A program made the translations under genes and the position numbers. A DNA stretch of 64,000 bases from Wurfbainia villosa. Taxonomy: Eukaryota > Streptophyta > Magnoliopsida > Zingiberales > Zingiberaceae. The notes below the pieces were generated by a model. The model was not told where the DNA came from, did not search any database, and saw only the letters and a program-made list of their open reading frames with translations. The stretch spans positions 13,191,153 through 13,255,152 of the forward strand of contig CM045998.1 in NCBI GenBank assembly GCA_025175895.1, given 5' to 3'. Position 1 is the stretch's first letter. Each line of letters starts with the position of its first letter. Of this stretch, positions 11,257 through 22,286 are shown piece by piece.

Positions 11257-12345
11257 GAACTTCTTAGTCTTCTTTCTTAGTCCTCCAATAAACTCAAATT
11301 TGGCCTCGGTCTCGGGTTAGAATACTACCCTTCGCTTACGACACTCAATGGAAGCACCGTACTTGCTAAGAAAGTCCATTCCAAAGATGACATCATAGTC
11401 ATGCATGTCTAGCAAGATCAGATCACTATAAAACTCTCTGTCTGAAATTCTGACCGGCACGGCACGCAACTAGTATGTAGATGTCATTATTTTACCCGAA
11501 GGTAGGGTCGTTAAAAATTGAATATCTAAGATATCCGGAGTTATATCTATCTTCTTAACAAATGTCATAGACATGAAAGAATGGGTTGCCCCTGTATCAA
11601 ATAGTACGGTAGCATGCTGACTAAGGATGAGTATCTGACCTGTGACTACCGTAGAAGCATTTACTACCTCTTCCTTGGTGAGGGAGAAGATCCGGGCATT
11701 AGGTGTAACTGATGGGGCCTCCAATCTTCCTTGGCTGATGTAAGGACCCTCCAGTGCTCCTTGCATCTGATGTAGCTGGGCTGGTCTACCTCCATACTGA
11801 ATAGACTGTGGCGGAGGCAGATTGGTCTTAGTGGAACACTGTTTGGCGAAGTGTCCCTCGACACCACATATATAACACTCGCTCACGCCCTGGCGGCAAA
11901 CTCCTGAATGCCTCCTCCCACACTTAGAACATGTAGGATACGTAGGCTGCTTACTGGTTGAACCTCCCTTTGCATTATTCCATTGCTTCCTCTTGTCATT
12001 GTTGTTTCGCTTCCAGTTCAAATTACCGCTCTGAGGTTTCTGACCTCCTGAACTTCCCTGGCTTTTGCTTTCTACCGAGGCTAGCTTCTGGTGCTTGATA
12101 CTATTCATGTAATGCTCCGTGATTAATGCACTGCTGATTAGCTCTTCAGTAGTCTGTGGTCTATTAATTCCACCAGCCACATTCAGAGCTATCTCCGGTC
12201 TCAACATCTTTAGCATCAACCTAACTCTTTCCTTCTCAAGATCACCGATTCGCATAGTAGCGCCAACCTATTGAACTTCTTTACCACTTCATCTACTGAT
12301 AAATCCCCTTGGCAGAACTCCATGAACTCATCATAAGATGATCAA
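11257..12345 (-). pseudogene. Truncated gag plus protease, left chromovirus copy
   Basis: Frame 11470-12255 contains the gag carboxy half, a zinc knuckle CYICGVEGHFAKQC (C-x2-C-x4-H-x4-C, intact), and the protease start VLFDTGATHSF with an intact DTG. Gag text begins abruptly at about 12345 (DEFMEFCQGD..), so the capsid amino half is missing. The plus-strand copy starts at the same gag position. Protease text continues to about 11330 (CHALFD-like to GMDFLSKYG region) in another frame. Confidence 0.8.
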
Positions 12346-12623
12346 GTGAAACCACTATCAGGCTATTATCACTATTTTTTTTTCATCTTCACATACATAT
12401 CTAGGTATGCTCTATTACGTGCTATATATCATCTTCATATATATATATGCAAGCATGTTTAACTCAAAGAGAACATTCTAGCTGAGTATGTTTAACTTAA
12501 AAGAAGCATTCCTTACTACTCATAAAGTAAATAAAGCAAATAAATACTTGCTTACTTGGAGGCGACAGGACTGATGCTCGATGTGTGTGTGACGAAAGGG
12601 CGGAACCGACTCTGATACCATCT
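12346..12623 (-). other. Leader and tRNA-Met primer-binding site of left copy
   Basis: The minus strand reads TGGTATCAGAGTCGG (12606-12620), complementary to the 3' end of initiator tRNA-Met, 3 bp from the LTR end at 12624. The remaining leader is AT-rich. It includes CTCCAAGTAAG at about 12551-12562, a splice-donor-like motif also present after the primer site of the element at 32674-43645. Confidence 0.75.
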
Positions 12624-12684
12624 TGTAACACCCCCCCCCTAGTCTTTCCACTCTCTACTAGGGGAGATGTCACTAACTTCACTT

Positions 12685-13443
12685 GATCATCTTATGATGA
12701 GTTCACGGAGTTCCGACAAGGGAATTTATCAGTAGATGAAGCGGTAAAGAAGTTCAATAGGTTGGCTCGCCTATGCTCGGAACTGGTCAATACTGAGAAG
12801 GAAAGAGTTAGGTTGATGCTAAAGATATTGAGACTGGAGATAGCTCTGAATGTGGCTGGTGGAATTAATAGACCACAGACTACTGAAGAGTTAATCAGCA
12901 GTGTGTTAATCACAGAGCATTACATGAATAGTATCAAGCACCAGAAGCTAGCCTCGGTAGAAAGCAAAAGCCAGGGAAGTTCAGGAGGTCAGAAACCTCA
13001 GGGCGGTAATTCGAACTGGAAGCGAAACAACAATGGCAAGAGGAAGCAATGGAACAATGAAAAAGGAGGTTCAGCCAGTAAGCAGCATACATATCCTATA
13101 TGTTCTAAGTGTGGGAGGAAGCATCCAAGAGTTTACCGCCACGGCGTGAGCGGGTGTTATATATGTGGTGTCGAGGGACACTTCCAAACAAAGGTCCCAC
13201 TCTGCCTCCGCTCTACTATTCAGTATGGAGGTAGACCAGCCCAGCTACATCAGATGCAGGGAGCACTGGAGGGTCCTTACATCAGCTAAGGAAGATTGGA
13301 GGCCCCATCAGTTACACCTAATGCCCGGATCTTCTCCCTCACCAAGGAAGAGGTAGTAAATGCTTCTACGGTAGTCACGGGTCAGATACCCATCCTTAGT
13401 TAGCATGCTACCATACTATTTGATACAAGGGCAACCCATTCTT
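12685..13443 (+). pseudogene. Truncated gag and start of protease, right copy
   Basis: It opens mid-gag (DEF-E-..QGNLSVDE region; open frame 12762-13289). It holds LRLEIALNVAGGINRPQTTEE and a zinc knuckle that starts CYICGVEGHF but is frameshifted before its last cysteine. The protease motif at about 13419-13443 reads LFDTRATHSF: the catalytic DTG glycine is arginine, unlike the minus-strand copy. Particle assembly and maturation would both fail. Confidence 0.75.
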
Positions 13444-13445
13444 TC

Positions 13446-15581
13446 ATGTCTATAGCATTTGTTAAGAAAATAGATATAACTCCAGACATCTTAGATATTC
13501 AGTTTTTAATGACCCTACCTTCGGGTGAAATAATGACATCTACACACTGGTTGCGTGCCGTGTCGGTCAGAATTTCAGACAGAGAGTTTTATAGTGATCT
13601 GATCTTGCTGGACATGCATGACTATGATGTCATCTTTGGAATGGACTTTCTTAGCAAGTACGGTGCTTCCATTGAGTGTCGTAAGCGAAGGGTAGTATTC
13701 CAACCCGAGACCGAGGCCAAATTTGAGTTTATTGGAGGACAAAGGAAGAAGACTAAGAAGTTCTTGTCCGCCATGGAAGCTCGGAAGATGCTAGCTAGTG
13801 GATGCACTGGGTATTTAACACATATAGTTGATACTAAGCAAGAAAGAAGCCAAAGGCTAGAAGAAGTCCCAATTGTATGTGACTACTCAGAAGTATTTCT
13901 TGACGAGCTACCAGGACTAGCACCTAGAAGGGAAGTTGAGTTTGAGATTGAGCTTATTCTTGGTACCAACCCAATCTCAAAAGCACCCTATTGTATGGCT
14001 CCAGCTGAATTGAAAGAGCTTCAGGAACAATTACGGGAGTTATTGGACAAGGGATTCATCCGCCCTAGTCATTCCCCATGGGGAGCTCCAGTGTTGTTCG
14101 TGAAAAAGAAAGATGGGTTTATGAGGATGTGCATAGACTACCGAGCCTTGAATCAAGTGACGATCAAGAACAGATATCCTCTGCCAAGGATAGAGGATTT
14201 ATTTGATCAATTGAGGGGAGCCACAGTCTTCTCCAAGATTGACTTGCGGTCAGGTTATCATCAAGTAAGAGTTAAAGAGGATGATATATCGAAAACAGCC
14301 TTCCGAACGTGGTATGGACACTATGAGTTCATGGTCATGCCATTCGGAGTGACAAATGCACCCGCTATGTTTATGAACTTGATGAATCGGATATTTAAGG
14401 AGTACCTTGACAAGTTTGTGGTCGTTTTCATTGATGACATCCTTATCTACTCGAGAACCCAGGAAGAACATGTCGAACACTTGAAGACAGTCTTGCAGAC
14501 CCTTCAACAAAGACAGTTATATGCAAAGTTCTCCAAGTGTGAGTTTTGGCTTGATCGAATATCGTTTCTGGGTCATGTTATTTCAAAATATGGAGTTATG
14601 GTAGGCCCGACAAAGATAGAAGCAGTCAGTAATTGGGGTCAACCAAAGAATGCCAGTGAAGTCAGAAGTTTCCTCAGATTAGCAGGGTACTATCGGAAGT
14701 TTGTGGAAAACTTATCAAGGATAGCTTCACCATTGACGGTTCTTACCAGAAAGAACAAGAAGTTCGAATGGACCGAAGATTGTGAAAAGAGCTTCCTTGA
14801 ATTAAAGAGGAGACTCACAAGTGCTCCAGTGCTTATCCTTCCAGAAAGTAATGAGGGATTTGACCTGTATAGTGATGCATCCAAGATGGGACTCGGAGCA
14901 GTACTTATGCAGAAGAGTAAAGTCATTGCTTATGCATCTAGACAACTCAAGGACTACGAAAAGAATTACCCCACTCATGACCTTGAGTTGGTAGCAGTGG
15001 TCTTTGCTATGAAAGTTTGGAGACATTATTTATATGGAGTCCAATGCAAGATTTACACAGATCACCAGAGTCTGAAGTATTTCTTCACTCAGAAGGATTT
15101 GAATATGCAACAGCGCAGATGGCTTGAGCTAGTAAAGGACTATGACTGTGAAATCCACTACCATCATGGAAAGACAAACAAAGTAGCAGACGCGCTGTGT
15201 AGAAAATCATGCGCCACTTTGATGTCCCTAGTAATACTATCCCAACCACTGGAGAAAGAGATAATGAATTTTGGAGTTGAGATCATTTCTGGACAGCTCT
15301 CCGCCTTGACCATAGTATTAGCGAGACAGGACAAAGATCCTAGCATCCAAAGGATCAAGCAAGAGATCCAAGAAGGAAAGGATGAAGGATTCCGTGTCTC
15401 TGACAGTGGGGTATTATATTTAGGTGAACGCCTATGTATCCCCAAGGACCCATACTTAAGAAAGAAGATCCTAGAAAGAAGCTCATGGGACCCCATATTC
15501 GATGCATCTTGGATCCACCAAGATGTATCAAGATATGAAAGGGAAATTCTGGTGGCTTGGTATGAAATGGGACGTGGCTAA
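13446..15581 (+). pseudogene. Chromovirus pol: protease end, RT, RNase H
   Basis: The 711-residue open frame is the longest in the window. Residues 1-72 are the protease remainder ending IFGMDFLSKYG. The RT runs from about 165 to 400, with FVKKKDGFMRMCIDYRALN, FSKIDLRSGYHQ, MPFGVTNAPAMFM and the catalytic FIDDILIYS near 328. RNase H lies at about 470-590 with DLYSDASKMGLG, THDLEL and TDHQSLKYF. The ATG is only the first one after the broken protease and not a native start. The frame ends out of phase in the integrase finger because of one extra A near 15477 (AGAAAGAAGC). Confidence 0.85.
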
Positions 15582-16284
15582 GTATGTTAGCACTTGTCTG
15601 ACATGTCAGAGAGTTAAAGCAGAACACCAGAGACCAAGAGGAGTTCTACAGCCTATCCAAATTCCAGAATGGAAGTGGGAGGAAATAGCCATGGATTTCA
15701 TAGTAGGACTGCCCAAAACAACCAATGGTTACGATTTTATTTGGGTAGTTGTCGATAGATTGACAAAGTCTGCTCACTTCATGCCTATCAGAATATCATA
15801 CTCCATGGAACAGTTAGCCCAGTTATATGTGAAGGAAGTGATTAGACTGCATGGAGTACCTAAGACCATTATCTCTGATAGAGACAGTCGCTTCACTTCA
15901 CACTTCTGGGAGTGTGTTCAGACAGCCCTCGGCACTAAGCTACGATTCAACACTGTATTTCATCCTCAGACAGATGGGCAAACAGAAAGAGTGAGTCAGA
16001 TTTTGGAGGACATGCTAAGAGCTTATGCCTTAGATTTTAAAGGAAGTTGGTTCAAATATTTGTGTTTGGCAGAGTTTGCCTATAATAATAGTTATCAAAC
16101 TACAATTAGAATGACACCTTATAAAGCCTTGTATGGAAGGAGATGTAGATCACCTATCTGTTGGTATGAGGGTGGCGAGAAGAAAGAAATAGGACTCAAG
16201 ACTGATTTTATAGATGACGCCACCAAAGCTATAAAGAACATACGCCAAAGGATAGAGACGTCGGCCCAGAAGAGTTATGCGTGA
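15502..16284 (+). pseudogene. Chromovirus integrase, +1 frame relative to RT
   Basis: The 260-residue frame contains the two finger cysteines (CLTCQ, residues 32 and 35; the histidines lie just upstream, out of frame) and the catalytic triad D65 (AMDFIVGLP), D126 (IISDRDSRF) and E162 (DGQTERVSQ) with D-35-E spacing. YGRRCRSPICWYEGGEKK follows. A stop (TGA) after QKSYA replaces the normal continuation. It overlaps the end of the preceding frame by 80 bp. The catalytic residues look intact, but the frame is separated from RT by the one-base insertion. Confidence 0.85.
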
Positions 16285-16710
16285 TGTTACCCGTGAAAAC
16301 CCCTAGAGTTCAAAGTCGGGGATTCAGTGTTCATTAAGGTAGCTCCTATGAAAGGGGTAATGAGATTTGGGAAGAAAGACAAGTTAAGTCCTAGATATGT
16401 AGGTCACTACCTGATCACCAAGAGAGTTGGTAAGGTAGCTTATAAGCTAGAGCTACCACAGAAAATGTCAGCTATCCACAATGTATTTCGTGTTTCAATA
16501 CTTAAGAAGCACGTCCCAGACACCAACCAAGTGATTGAGCCACATACGGTATAGATTCAGACAGATCTAAGTTATGAAAGTCGACCTATTCAGATAATAG
16601 ATCGAGCAGTCAGGAAACTAAGAAATAAAGAAATACCATTAGTAAAAGTCTTATGGCAAAGTCAAAGGTTTGAAGAAGCAACCTGGGAACGTGAAGATGA
16701 CATGAAGTAA
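16285..16710 (+). pseudogene. Integrase tail and chromodomain, right copy
   Basis: After the stop at 16282 the text resumes: VFIKVAPMKGVMRFG, LSPRYVGHYLI, IHNVFRVSILKK. A second stop (TAG, from CAG) lies at 16552. The same frame then gives PIQIIDRAVRKLRNKE, PLVKVLW, FEEATWE.EDDMK, and a natural TAA at 16708. This is the usual end of Tekay polyproteins, with the chromodomain last. Confidence 0.8.
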
Positions 16711-16767
16711 AAGTACCCCGAGTTGTTCTAAGTTTCAAGGACGAAACTTTTATAAGGTATAAGGGAT

Positions 16768-18719
16768 TGTAACAGTCCAAATTTTAGTTCCTATACTTTT
16801 ATTTATTTATTTAGAAAAAAAATAGAAATAAGAATGGAAAGGAAAAAAAAGAAAAAAAATCGAATAAATGATTCGTTAGTCGGGGCTCGAACCATGAACC
16901 GTTGGTTTGGAGGAATAGACTTCCTATCACTAAGTCATAAGATTACCAATGAGTAGGATATAACAAAATATATCTGTAGGCGAAAAAAAAGAGAGATTGA
17001 TTAATTTGACTAATTATTTAAAAGGATAATTAAATGAAAGAAACCCTAATTTATATATATATTTATTTATTTTATCATCTCTCTCCCTCCTCTCTCCAAT
17101 GCCGACGCTCACCCTCACCTCACCCCTCTCTCTCTCTCTCCCGTTTTCTATAGCCGCCGAACCACCCACTCTCCTCTTCTCTCCAACCGCCGACCAACCA
17201 CACCTCCTTCCCTCCCGTTTTCTCTAGCCGCCCAATCAAAGAAAAAAAAACAGCCAATCAAAAAAAAACAAAAGGAGAAGAAGCTTCCCTTCCATTTTCT
17301 CCAGCCACCGAGCAAAACAAAAGAGGGAAAAAAAGAGTCTCTATAATTTCTCCACCGTGGGATAATTCAAGAGGGGATTTTCAAGAGGGATCTCCGCAAG
17401 GACTTGGTAGAGGATCACGCTAAAGCCAAGGAACACGTAGGAGGTTTTCTCTTTACGAAATCTAGCGGTATAAATTGGTAAAAAGCGTAGGAAGTAAGTA
17501 TTGCTCACCTGCAGTATAAGTAGTTATCGTATGTCATTGATATATTTTTATGTACATGTTATTTTCAGTTACATGGTGTTTTTAGTTACATAATTTTTAC
17601 CCGTTATGTCATGTTTGATTTTGTATCATGTTTAGATCCATGATAAGAATGTGATCTATGATCATGCATATTATAGATGAGTTGTAGCTTACAATTATAT
17701 GCATGATTTAGAGTAAGATGTAAAAATATTTCCTTTATAAAAAAAATTTAAAGATTCTCCCCGTTCGAATTGGGGATTAAGAGCACAACGATCTTCAGTA
17801 TGCTCCCCATTTCAGTTTTGGGGGTCAAGAGCATAATGATCTTTATGGTGCTCCCCATTCGTGGTTTAGGGGATTAAGAGCATTTTTTCAGTATGTATAA
17901 GAATATAAGTATAAAGAAAGTATTTTACTTTTGACAGGGCATGTACCGGGCATCAGTTTTGCCCACAGGCCAAGGCCCTCAGTCTCAGTTACCCTGGTAG
18001 GTTTGGTGGTTGGCCACCCCGGCCTATTAGGAAAGCGCGCATTGGTACTATGCCGAGCTCATACTCAGGATGATTATTATTTTGAAGTATCAATATAAGT
18101 ATAAGTAAAAGTTTTCAAAGTTAATCATTCCAGATCAGATACACTGTTTACAAGTTTTAAAATACTTAAGAGCATGATTTATACAAGAGACATGTAATCA
18201 GAGTTATGATTTCCAATTATATTTGCATGTGTATCAATGTATCTAGGGCAAGAGAACTAGTTGCATGATTTCATATAGTGCATGTTTTTGTGAGCATAGA
18301 AAGTACTTACTAAGCGTTATTACTTATAGTTTTCATTTCCTTATACTGCAGATAAAGGTAAAGAAAAGCTTCAGTAAGGTGGCATAGCGGATGAAGTGCT
18401 TGGTGTGTGTGGCGACGGAACAGTGGAATTAAAAGATCCTAAGTACAGATGTCTAAACCAGATTTTAAGTTTTTAATTGTTTTCTTTCTAATATTGTTGG
18501 AGTTCAATTGGATTGCTTTTGGTTGAGACCAAAGAATGCTAGAGTCATGTTGGGTTAGTTTTAATACTCACACATGTATGTGAAGATCTTGAATTCGTTA
18601 TTGTTTAAGTGATGATTAAAGTATAGTGTCAAAGTAAGATCAGAAAGAAAATAAGAATAAGACAGTAAAGTAGTGACATCTCCCCTAGTAGAGAGTAGAA
18701 AGACTAGGTGGGTGTTACA
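16768..18719 (+). repeat. Complete LTR (1952 bp) of right chromovirus copy
   Basis: It starts TGTAACAGTCC after a purine tract (GGTATAAGGGA) and ends GGGTGTTACA. Order: U3 to about 17050, TATA region at 17050-17075, a CT-rich stretch (17078-17330) as in a transcribed leader, then a splice-donor-like motif, three ~48-bp repeats at 17757-17886, a GC-rich block at 17936-18060, and a splice-acceptor-like motif. Related LTRs lie at 6476-8251 and 26466-28381, both reversed. Confidence 0.9.
17494..18351 (+). other. Possible leader intron inside the chromovirus LTR
   Basis: The donor is GGAA|GTAAGTATTGCTCACCTGCA (GT at 17494). A branch-point-like TTACTAAGC lies at about 18308, and the acceptor is TTCCTTATACTGCAG|ATAA (AG at 18350-18351). 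Matching motifs at both ends occur in the otherwise different LTR of the element at 32674-43645. The size would be 858 nt. Splicing is inferred from the motifs alone. Confidence 0.5.
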
Positions 18720-19240
18720 AGATATCAACCCATTCGGAGATGGTCCAACAAGCCTAGTTTCTCTCGGTCTGAGAATCTCATTCTCAAGCTCGTTTTAAAT
18801 CCTTCGGATTACGCTCGTTGTGCATGTAACCAAATAGGTTCTCGATTTATGTTGGCCGTCTATAATTAACCATTAATTATAGAACGATCATGAGTGGCAC
18901 CTAATAGTATATAATGATCCCCAATTAACCGAAAAGATCAACGGTTGATCCAAAACTATTTTTGAAACCCTTCAGCAGCTATAATGATTCATGCCCCATT
19001 CCCTTCACTCATCTTATACTCACTTGGTTCAGGACATGGTCTATAGTGTCAATCCCCACTAGGTTGACTACGTCACACCTAGCCTAAGTATCATTTCCTC
19101 GTCCTACGGATTCTAGTTACTGCACATGTATCCAAGAGTACCTTACTCTAAACATGTAATGCTTTGGCCAAAGACTTTAGTAACAATCCGACGAGAGACC
19201 TTGGGTATACATCTTCTCGCAAGGAGTGGTGAATCCTTTA
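18720..19240 (-). repeat. Copia LTR, left part
   Basis: With 25467-26073 this forms one copia LTR of about 1.13 kb, split by the Harbinger-like element. The text is non-coding, without internal repeats. Its outer (3') end abuts the chromovirus LTR at 18719 and lacks a readable TG/CA border, so a few bases are probably lost. Confidence 0.6.
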
Positions 19241-19474
19241 GGCTACGTTTGGTACGGGGTAATCAGGCTTGTAATATAATCAGGATTACATTACAAGATG
19301 ATTTACTTTGTTTGGTAACATTTCAAAGATGTAATGTAATGTAATCGCATTACAAAATAAGAGCCAAGATCCGTAATCTCGATTACGAAGGAAAAGCTAT
19401 GTAATCCGATTACATTACGGACTCAATATTTATCATGACAAATATATCCTTCATTTATTTTTCTCATTGCTTCC

Positions 19475-19750
19475 CGATGCTCGTCGACGACGACCACCGG
19501 CGACGGAGGCCGGTCGTCACCGGCCGTCGACCGTCGTATCGTCGGCGATCGGCAATCAAGGCGGTCGGCCTACGACCGGGCCGTACGCAGAATCGGCGTC
19601 AGCGACGATCGATCGACGACCGGCCGACGATCGGTCGACGACCGACCGGCGGTCGGCGACCGGCCGGCGATCGATGGCCGGCGGCCGGCGACCGATGACC
19701 GACGATTGGGCGACGATCGACCGGTGCCCCCCGGCGATCGGCGACAACCT
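19475..19750. repeat. GC-rich CGATCG/CGACCG cryptic repeat
   Basis: A stretch dominated by short overlapping motifs CGACG, GATCGG and GGCCGGCGA, nearly self-complementary. It gives arginine-rich open frames on both strands that are composition artefacts. It lies inside the Harbinger-like element. Confidence 0.7.
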
Positions 19751-19753
19751 TAT

Positions 19754-20919
19754 TGTGAGTGATCGGATGGCCGGCTAGAGGGGGGTGAATAGCCCTTTTC
19801 GTTTGGATGGCGGTATTTTGCTCGTCTACAAAACGTTAGCGCAAGCGGAATATACAAATATAAATAAAGACAAGCAAAATAGAAACAAGCAATACAAACA
19901 CCAAGATATAACGTGGTTCACGGCTACGCCGCTAATCCACGGTCCGATTCGTCCACGGTGAATCACTCCGCCAAAACCAATCACTATCGGTCTCTCCTTA
20001 GCACAAAGCTAGGTGGAGGTAACCTTTACAACCAAGATCACTCTTCTTACAAATAGAATGGAGTAAAAGCGAGTAAGAAGAGTTTAGAGCTTGTGGGGCA
20101 CTAGGAAGATTGTTTGGAACTTAAGCATTAACCTCTCAAAGGCTCACACCCTCTCTTTTTATAGAGAGGGCTAACTTCTTCCCGTTGGCGCCATCACGAT
20201 CACGCCCATGGCGCGATCATTGTTACTACAACGGCCTCCGAACACGCCGGATGCCGACGTTGTTGTCCACAACTCTTGGCAATGACGATGGACCTCACCA
20301 CGATCCGACCCATAGTCGACCGCCCGATCGGCCACGAGCGGTTCTGCGGCTAAACCCTATTGACCCGATCATTCGCCGCCAGCAGCCGATCAGTAGTCTT
20401 GGCAGCCGACCGCTAACGATGGCGATCACGCCACAAACCGGCCGATAGATACGGTCGAGCTACACTGATTGAAGCGATCGCCATTCCATGGCAATGATCG
20501 GGTGTCGAAACCCATCCGACACTTCGCCAAACGCTGTTTCACCTAAGAGCCTACCCCTCCCGGGTTACAATCGCCACTCTCATTTCTGAGTCCTTTGCCT
20601 TCGGTTCTCTTCGTTTCGCCACGCCCCTGCAAAGATCGGACGGCTCGCAATGCTCCTTCGCCTCTTGCCTCAAGTCTACTTCCTCCGGCTTCACTCCAAG
20701 CTTCTCGTCCGGTCCCTGATGCTCCAAGCGCACGGCTGCAGCTATCCTTCACCGACTCAAGGCACGAGTCATGAGATGTGAAACTCGCCCACGGCTCCAT
20801 GTGCGACTAATTACTAAGTCCCGCACGACTTCAACGCACATATCACATCAACATATCAAACTAACTTAAACCCTTTGCCACACCATCAAAACCATATCAC
20901 GGCAAGAGATTGCCTAACA
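19754..20919 (-). repeat. 3' LTR of gag-only element
   Basis: A 1166-bp LTR. The minus-strand TATA box CTATAAAAAG is at about 20155-20164. A GATCGG/CGATCG-rich block (20180-20520) differs from the partner LTR mainly by small insertions and deletions. Confidence 0.85.
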
Positions 20920-20935
20920 ATCTCCCCTTTGATGT

Positions 20936-22286
20936 GTGGCAATCCGCTTAAGTTAGGTAAAAACATTTGATATAAATTCTAGGGTAAGAAAAGCATGTAA
21001 AGATAAACATGATATAACAACATGCAATTCCCCCTTAATCCATGAAATTCTCTATGCAAATTTTCTCCCCTTATCATATATTTCTCTTCCTACATATATT
21101 TCTCCCCCTACATGTATTTCTCCCCCTAATGTGATTAACTTAAACATACTTATTTCTCCCCCTTTGACACCATCAAAAAGATTAACACTAAGTTATAAGC
21201 TCATGGCATCAAGTATAATGGAGGAAAAATATGTCAAGTTGATTTAAAAATTGGGTACCATTTGTTGATGACATAAAGTATATTTCTACCACTTGTAGGA
21301 GGTTTACAAACAGAATTCGCCTTCAATATTCTGTTTATAGCCACCATTGACTCGCATCGATGGCAATGATCGGCACAATGGAATAATTTGATTTTGATGA
21401 AATTGAAATGCATTAAAAATTCCAAAATTCTAAAAATCATGAAATTCGAGGAACATATTTCTCTTAAGTATATCTATCAAGGAAAAATAGTTTTTCATGA
21501 AAAATCATTATATTTTACAAGATTTGCCAAAAATCCAAACACTTGAAAAACCACTAGTTTTTGAGCATTCTAGTATCAAGTTAGCTACCTAGTTTTGCAT
21601 CTAATTGTTTCAAAACATGAATGCATGTATTTTAAGGTAAGAAATTGTTTTGAAAACATTAGAAATATCCAACCATGATCTTTGGGCAATATGTCTATTA
21701 ATTAAACATAAGCCTTCCCCATGATTGGTCTATTATTGATATTTTGATACTTTAAATGACCATCTAAATGCCATAGGCATTAGTGGACATTTGTATCATC
21801 CTAACATCTCACCCATGCTAAGTTTGCAATCAAGTTAGCCTATAGTGAGTGTGAGATGCATCCTAGGGGGTATTTGTATATACTTAACCAATATATTCAT
21901 GCAATTCTATCAAGGTTAAGTATCAACCTAACAACCTACATGATCATAATGACATATATCAATTAATTTCACATTATGATCATGAAATACATGTTTTCAT
22001 TAAATTATAACCATGCCTTAGGCATTATATGATGATAATAAATAAGTTATCACCTAAAGCATGATTTAAACCTATTTTTCATGATAATGTGCCCAATATC
22101 AAAATCATAAACCATGATTACACATATGCATAGAAATTACATTAATCATCATGATTTAAGCATTATTACCTTTTTATGGGCACGTTATCATCACCCAACA
22201 CTATCTAAAAATGTTGTCCTGTCATCCTAAGTCAACCAAAATATGATATAGGTCAAGTTCATATGGTTGACTACCCTAGGGGTTTT
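20936..22286. other. Non-coding interior of gag-only element
   Basis: An AT-rich 1.35-kb stretch between gag and the 3' LTR, with CATGATTATG-like short motifs and GGGGGAGAAATA purine tracts (minus strand) near 21060-21130. I see no protein motif in any frame. Confidence 0.6.

Larger units (their letters stand above)
6476..12675 (-). mobile_element. Tekay-type chromovirus, minus-strand copy (left arm)
   Basis: From right to left it has an LTR stub (12624-12675), a tRNA-Met primer site, a short leader, truncated gag, protease, RT, RNase H, integrase, chromodomain-type tail and the 3' LTR (6476-8251). The RT, integrase and chromodomain wording place it in the Tekay/Del clade of Ty3-gypsy. Both LTRs are incomplete: the left one lacks its last ~185 bp and the right one keeps only ~52 bp. 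It lies head to head with a related plus-strand copy at 12676-18719. Confidence 0.85.
12676..18719 (+). mobile_element. Tekay-type chromovirus, plus-strand copy (right arm)
   Basis: It has truncated gag, protease, RT, RNase H, integrase, chromodomain and a complete 3' LTR, but no 5' LTR or primer site. Gag begins directly after a ~52-bp LTR stub that belongs to the opposite-strand copy. The coding sequence differs from the minus-strand copy by scattered substitutions (about 93% of residues identical in the RNase H stretch I compared by eye), so the two are separate copies and not a simple fold-back duplication. It joins a copia LTR at 18720. Confidence 0.85.

Noticed and set aside
19435..19778. 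Arginine-rich open frames on both strands
   Set aside because: They follow from the CGACCG/CGATCGG cryptic repeat; no domain and no plausible start context.
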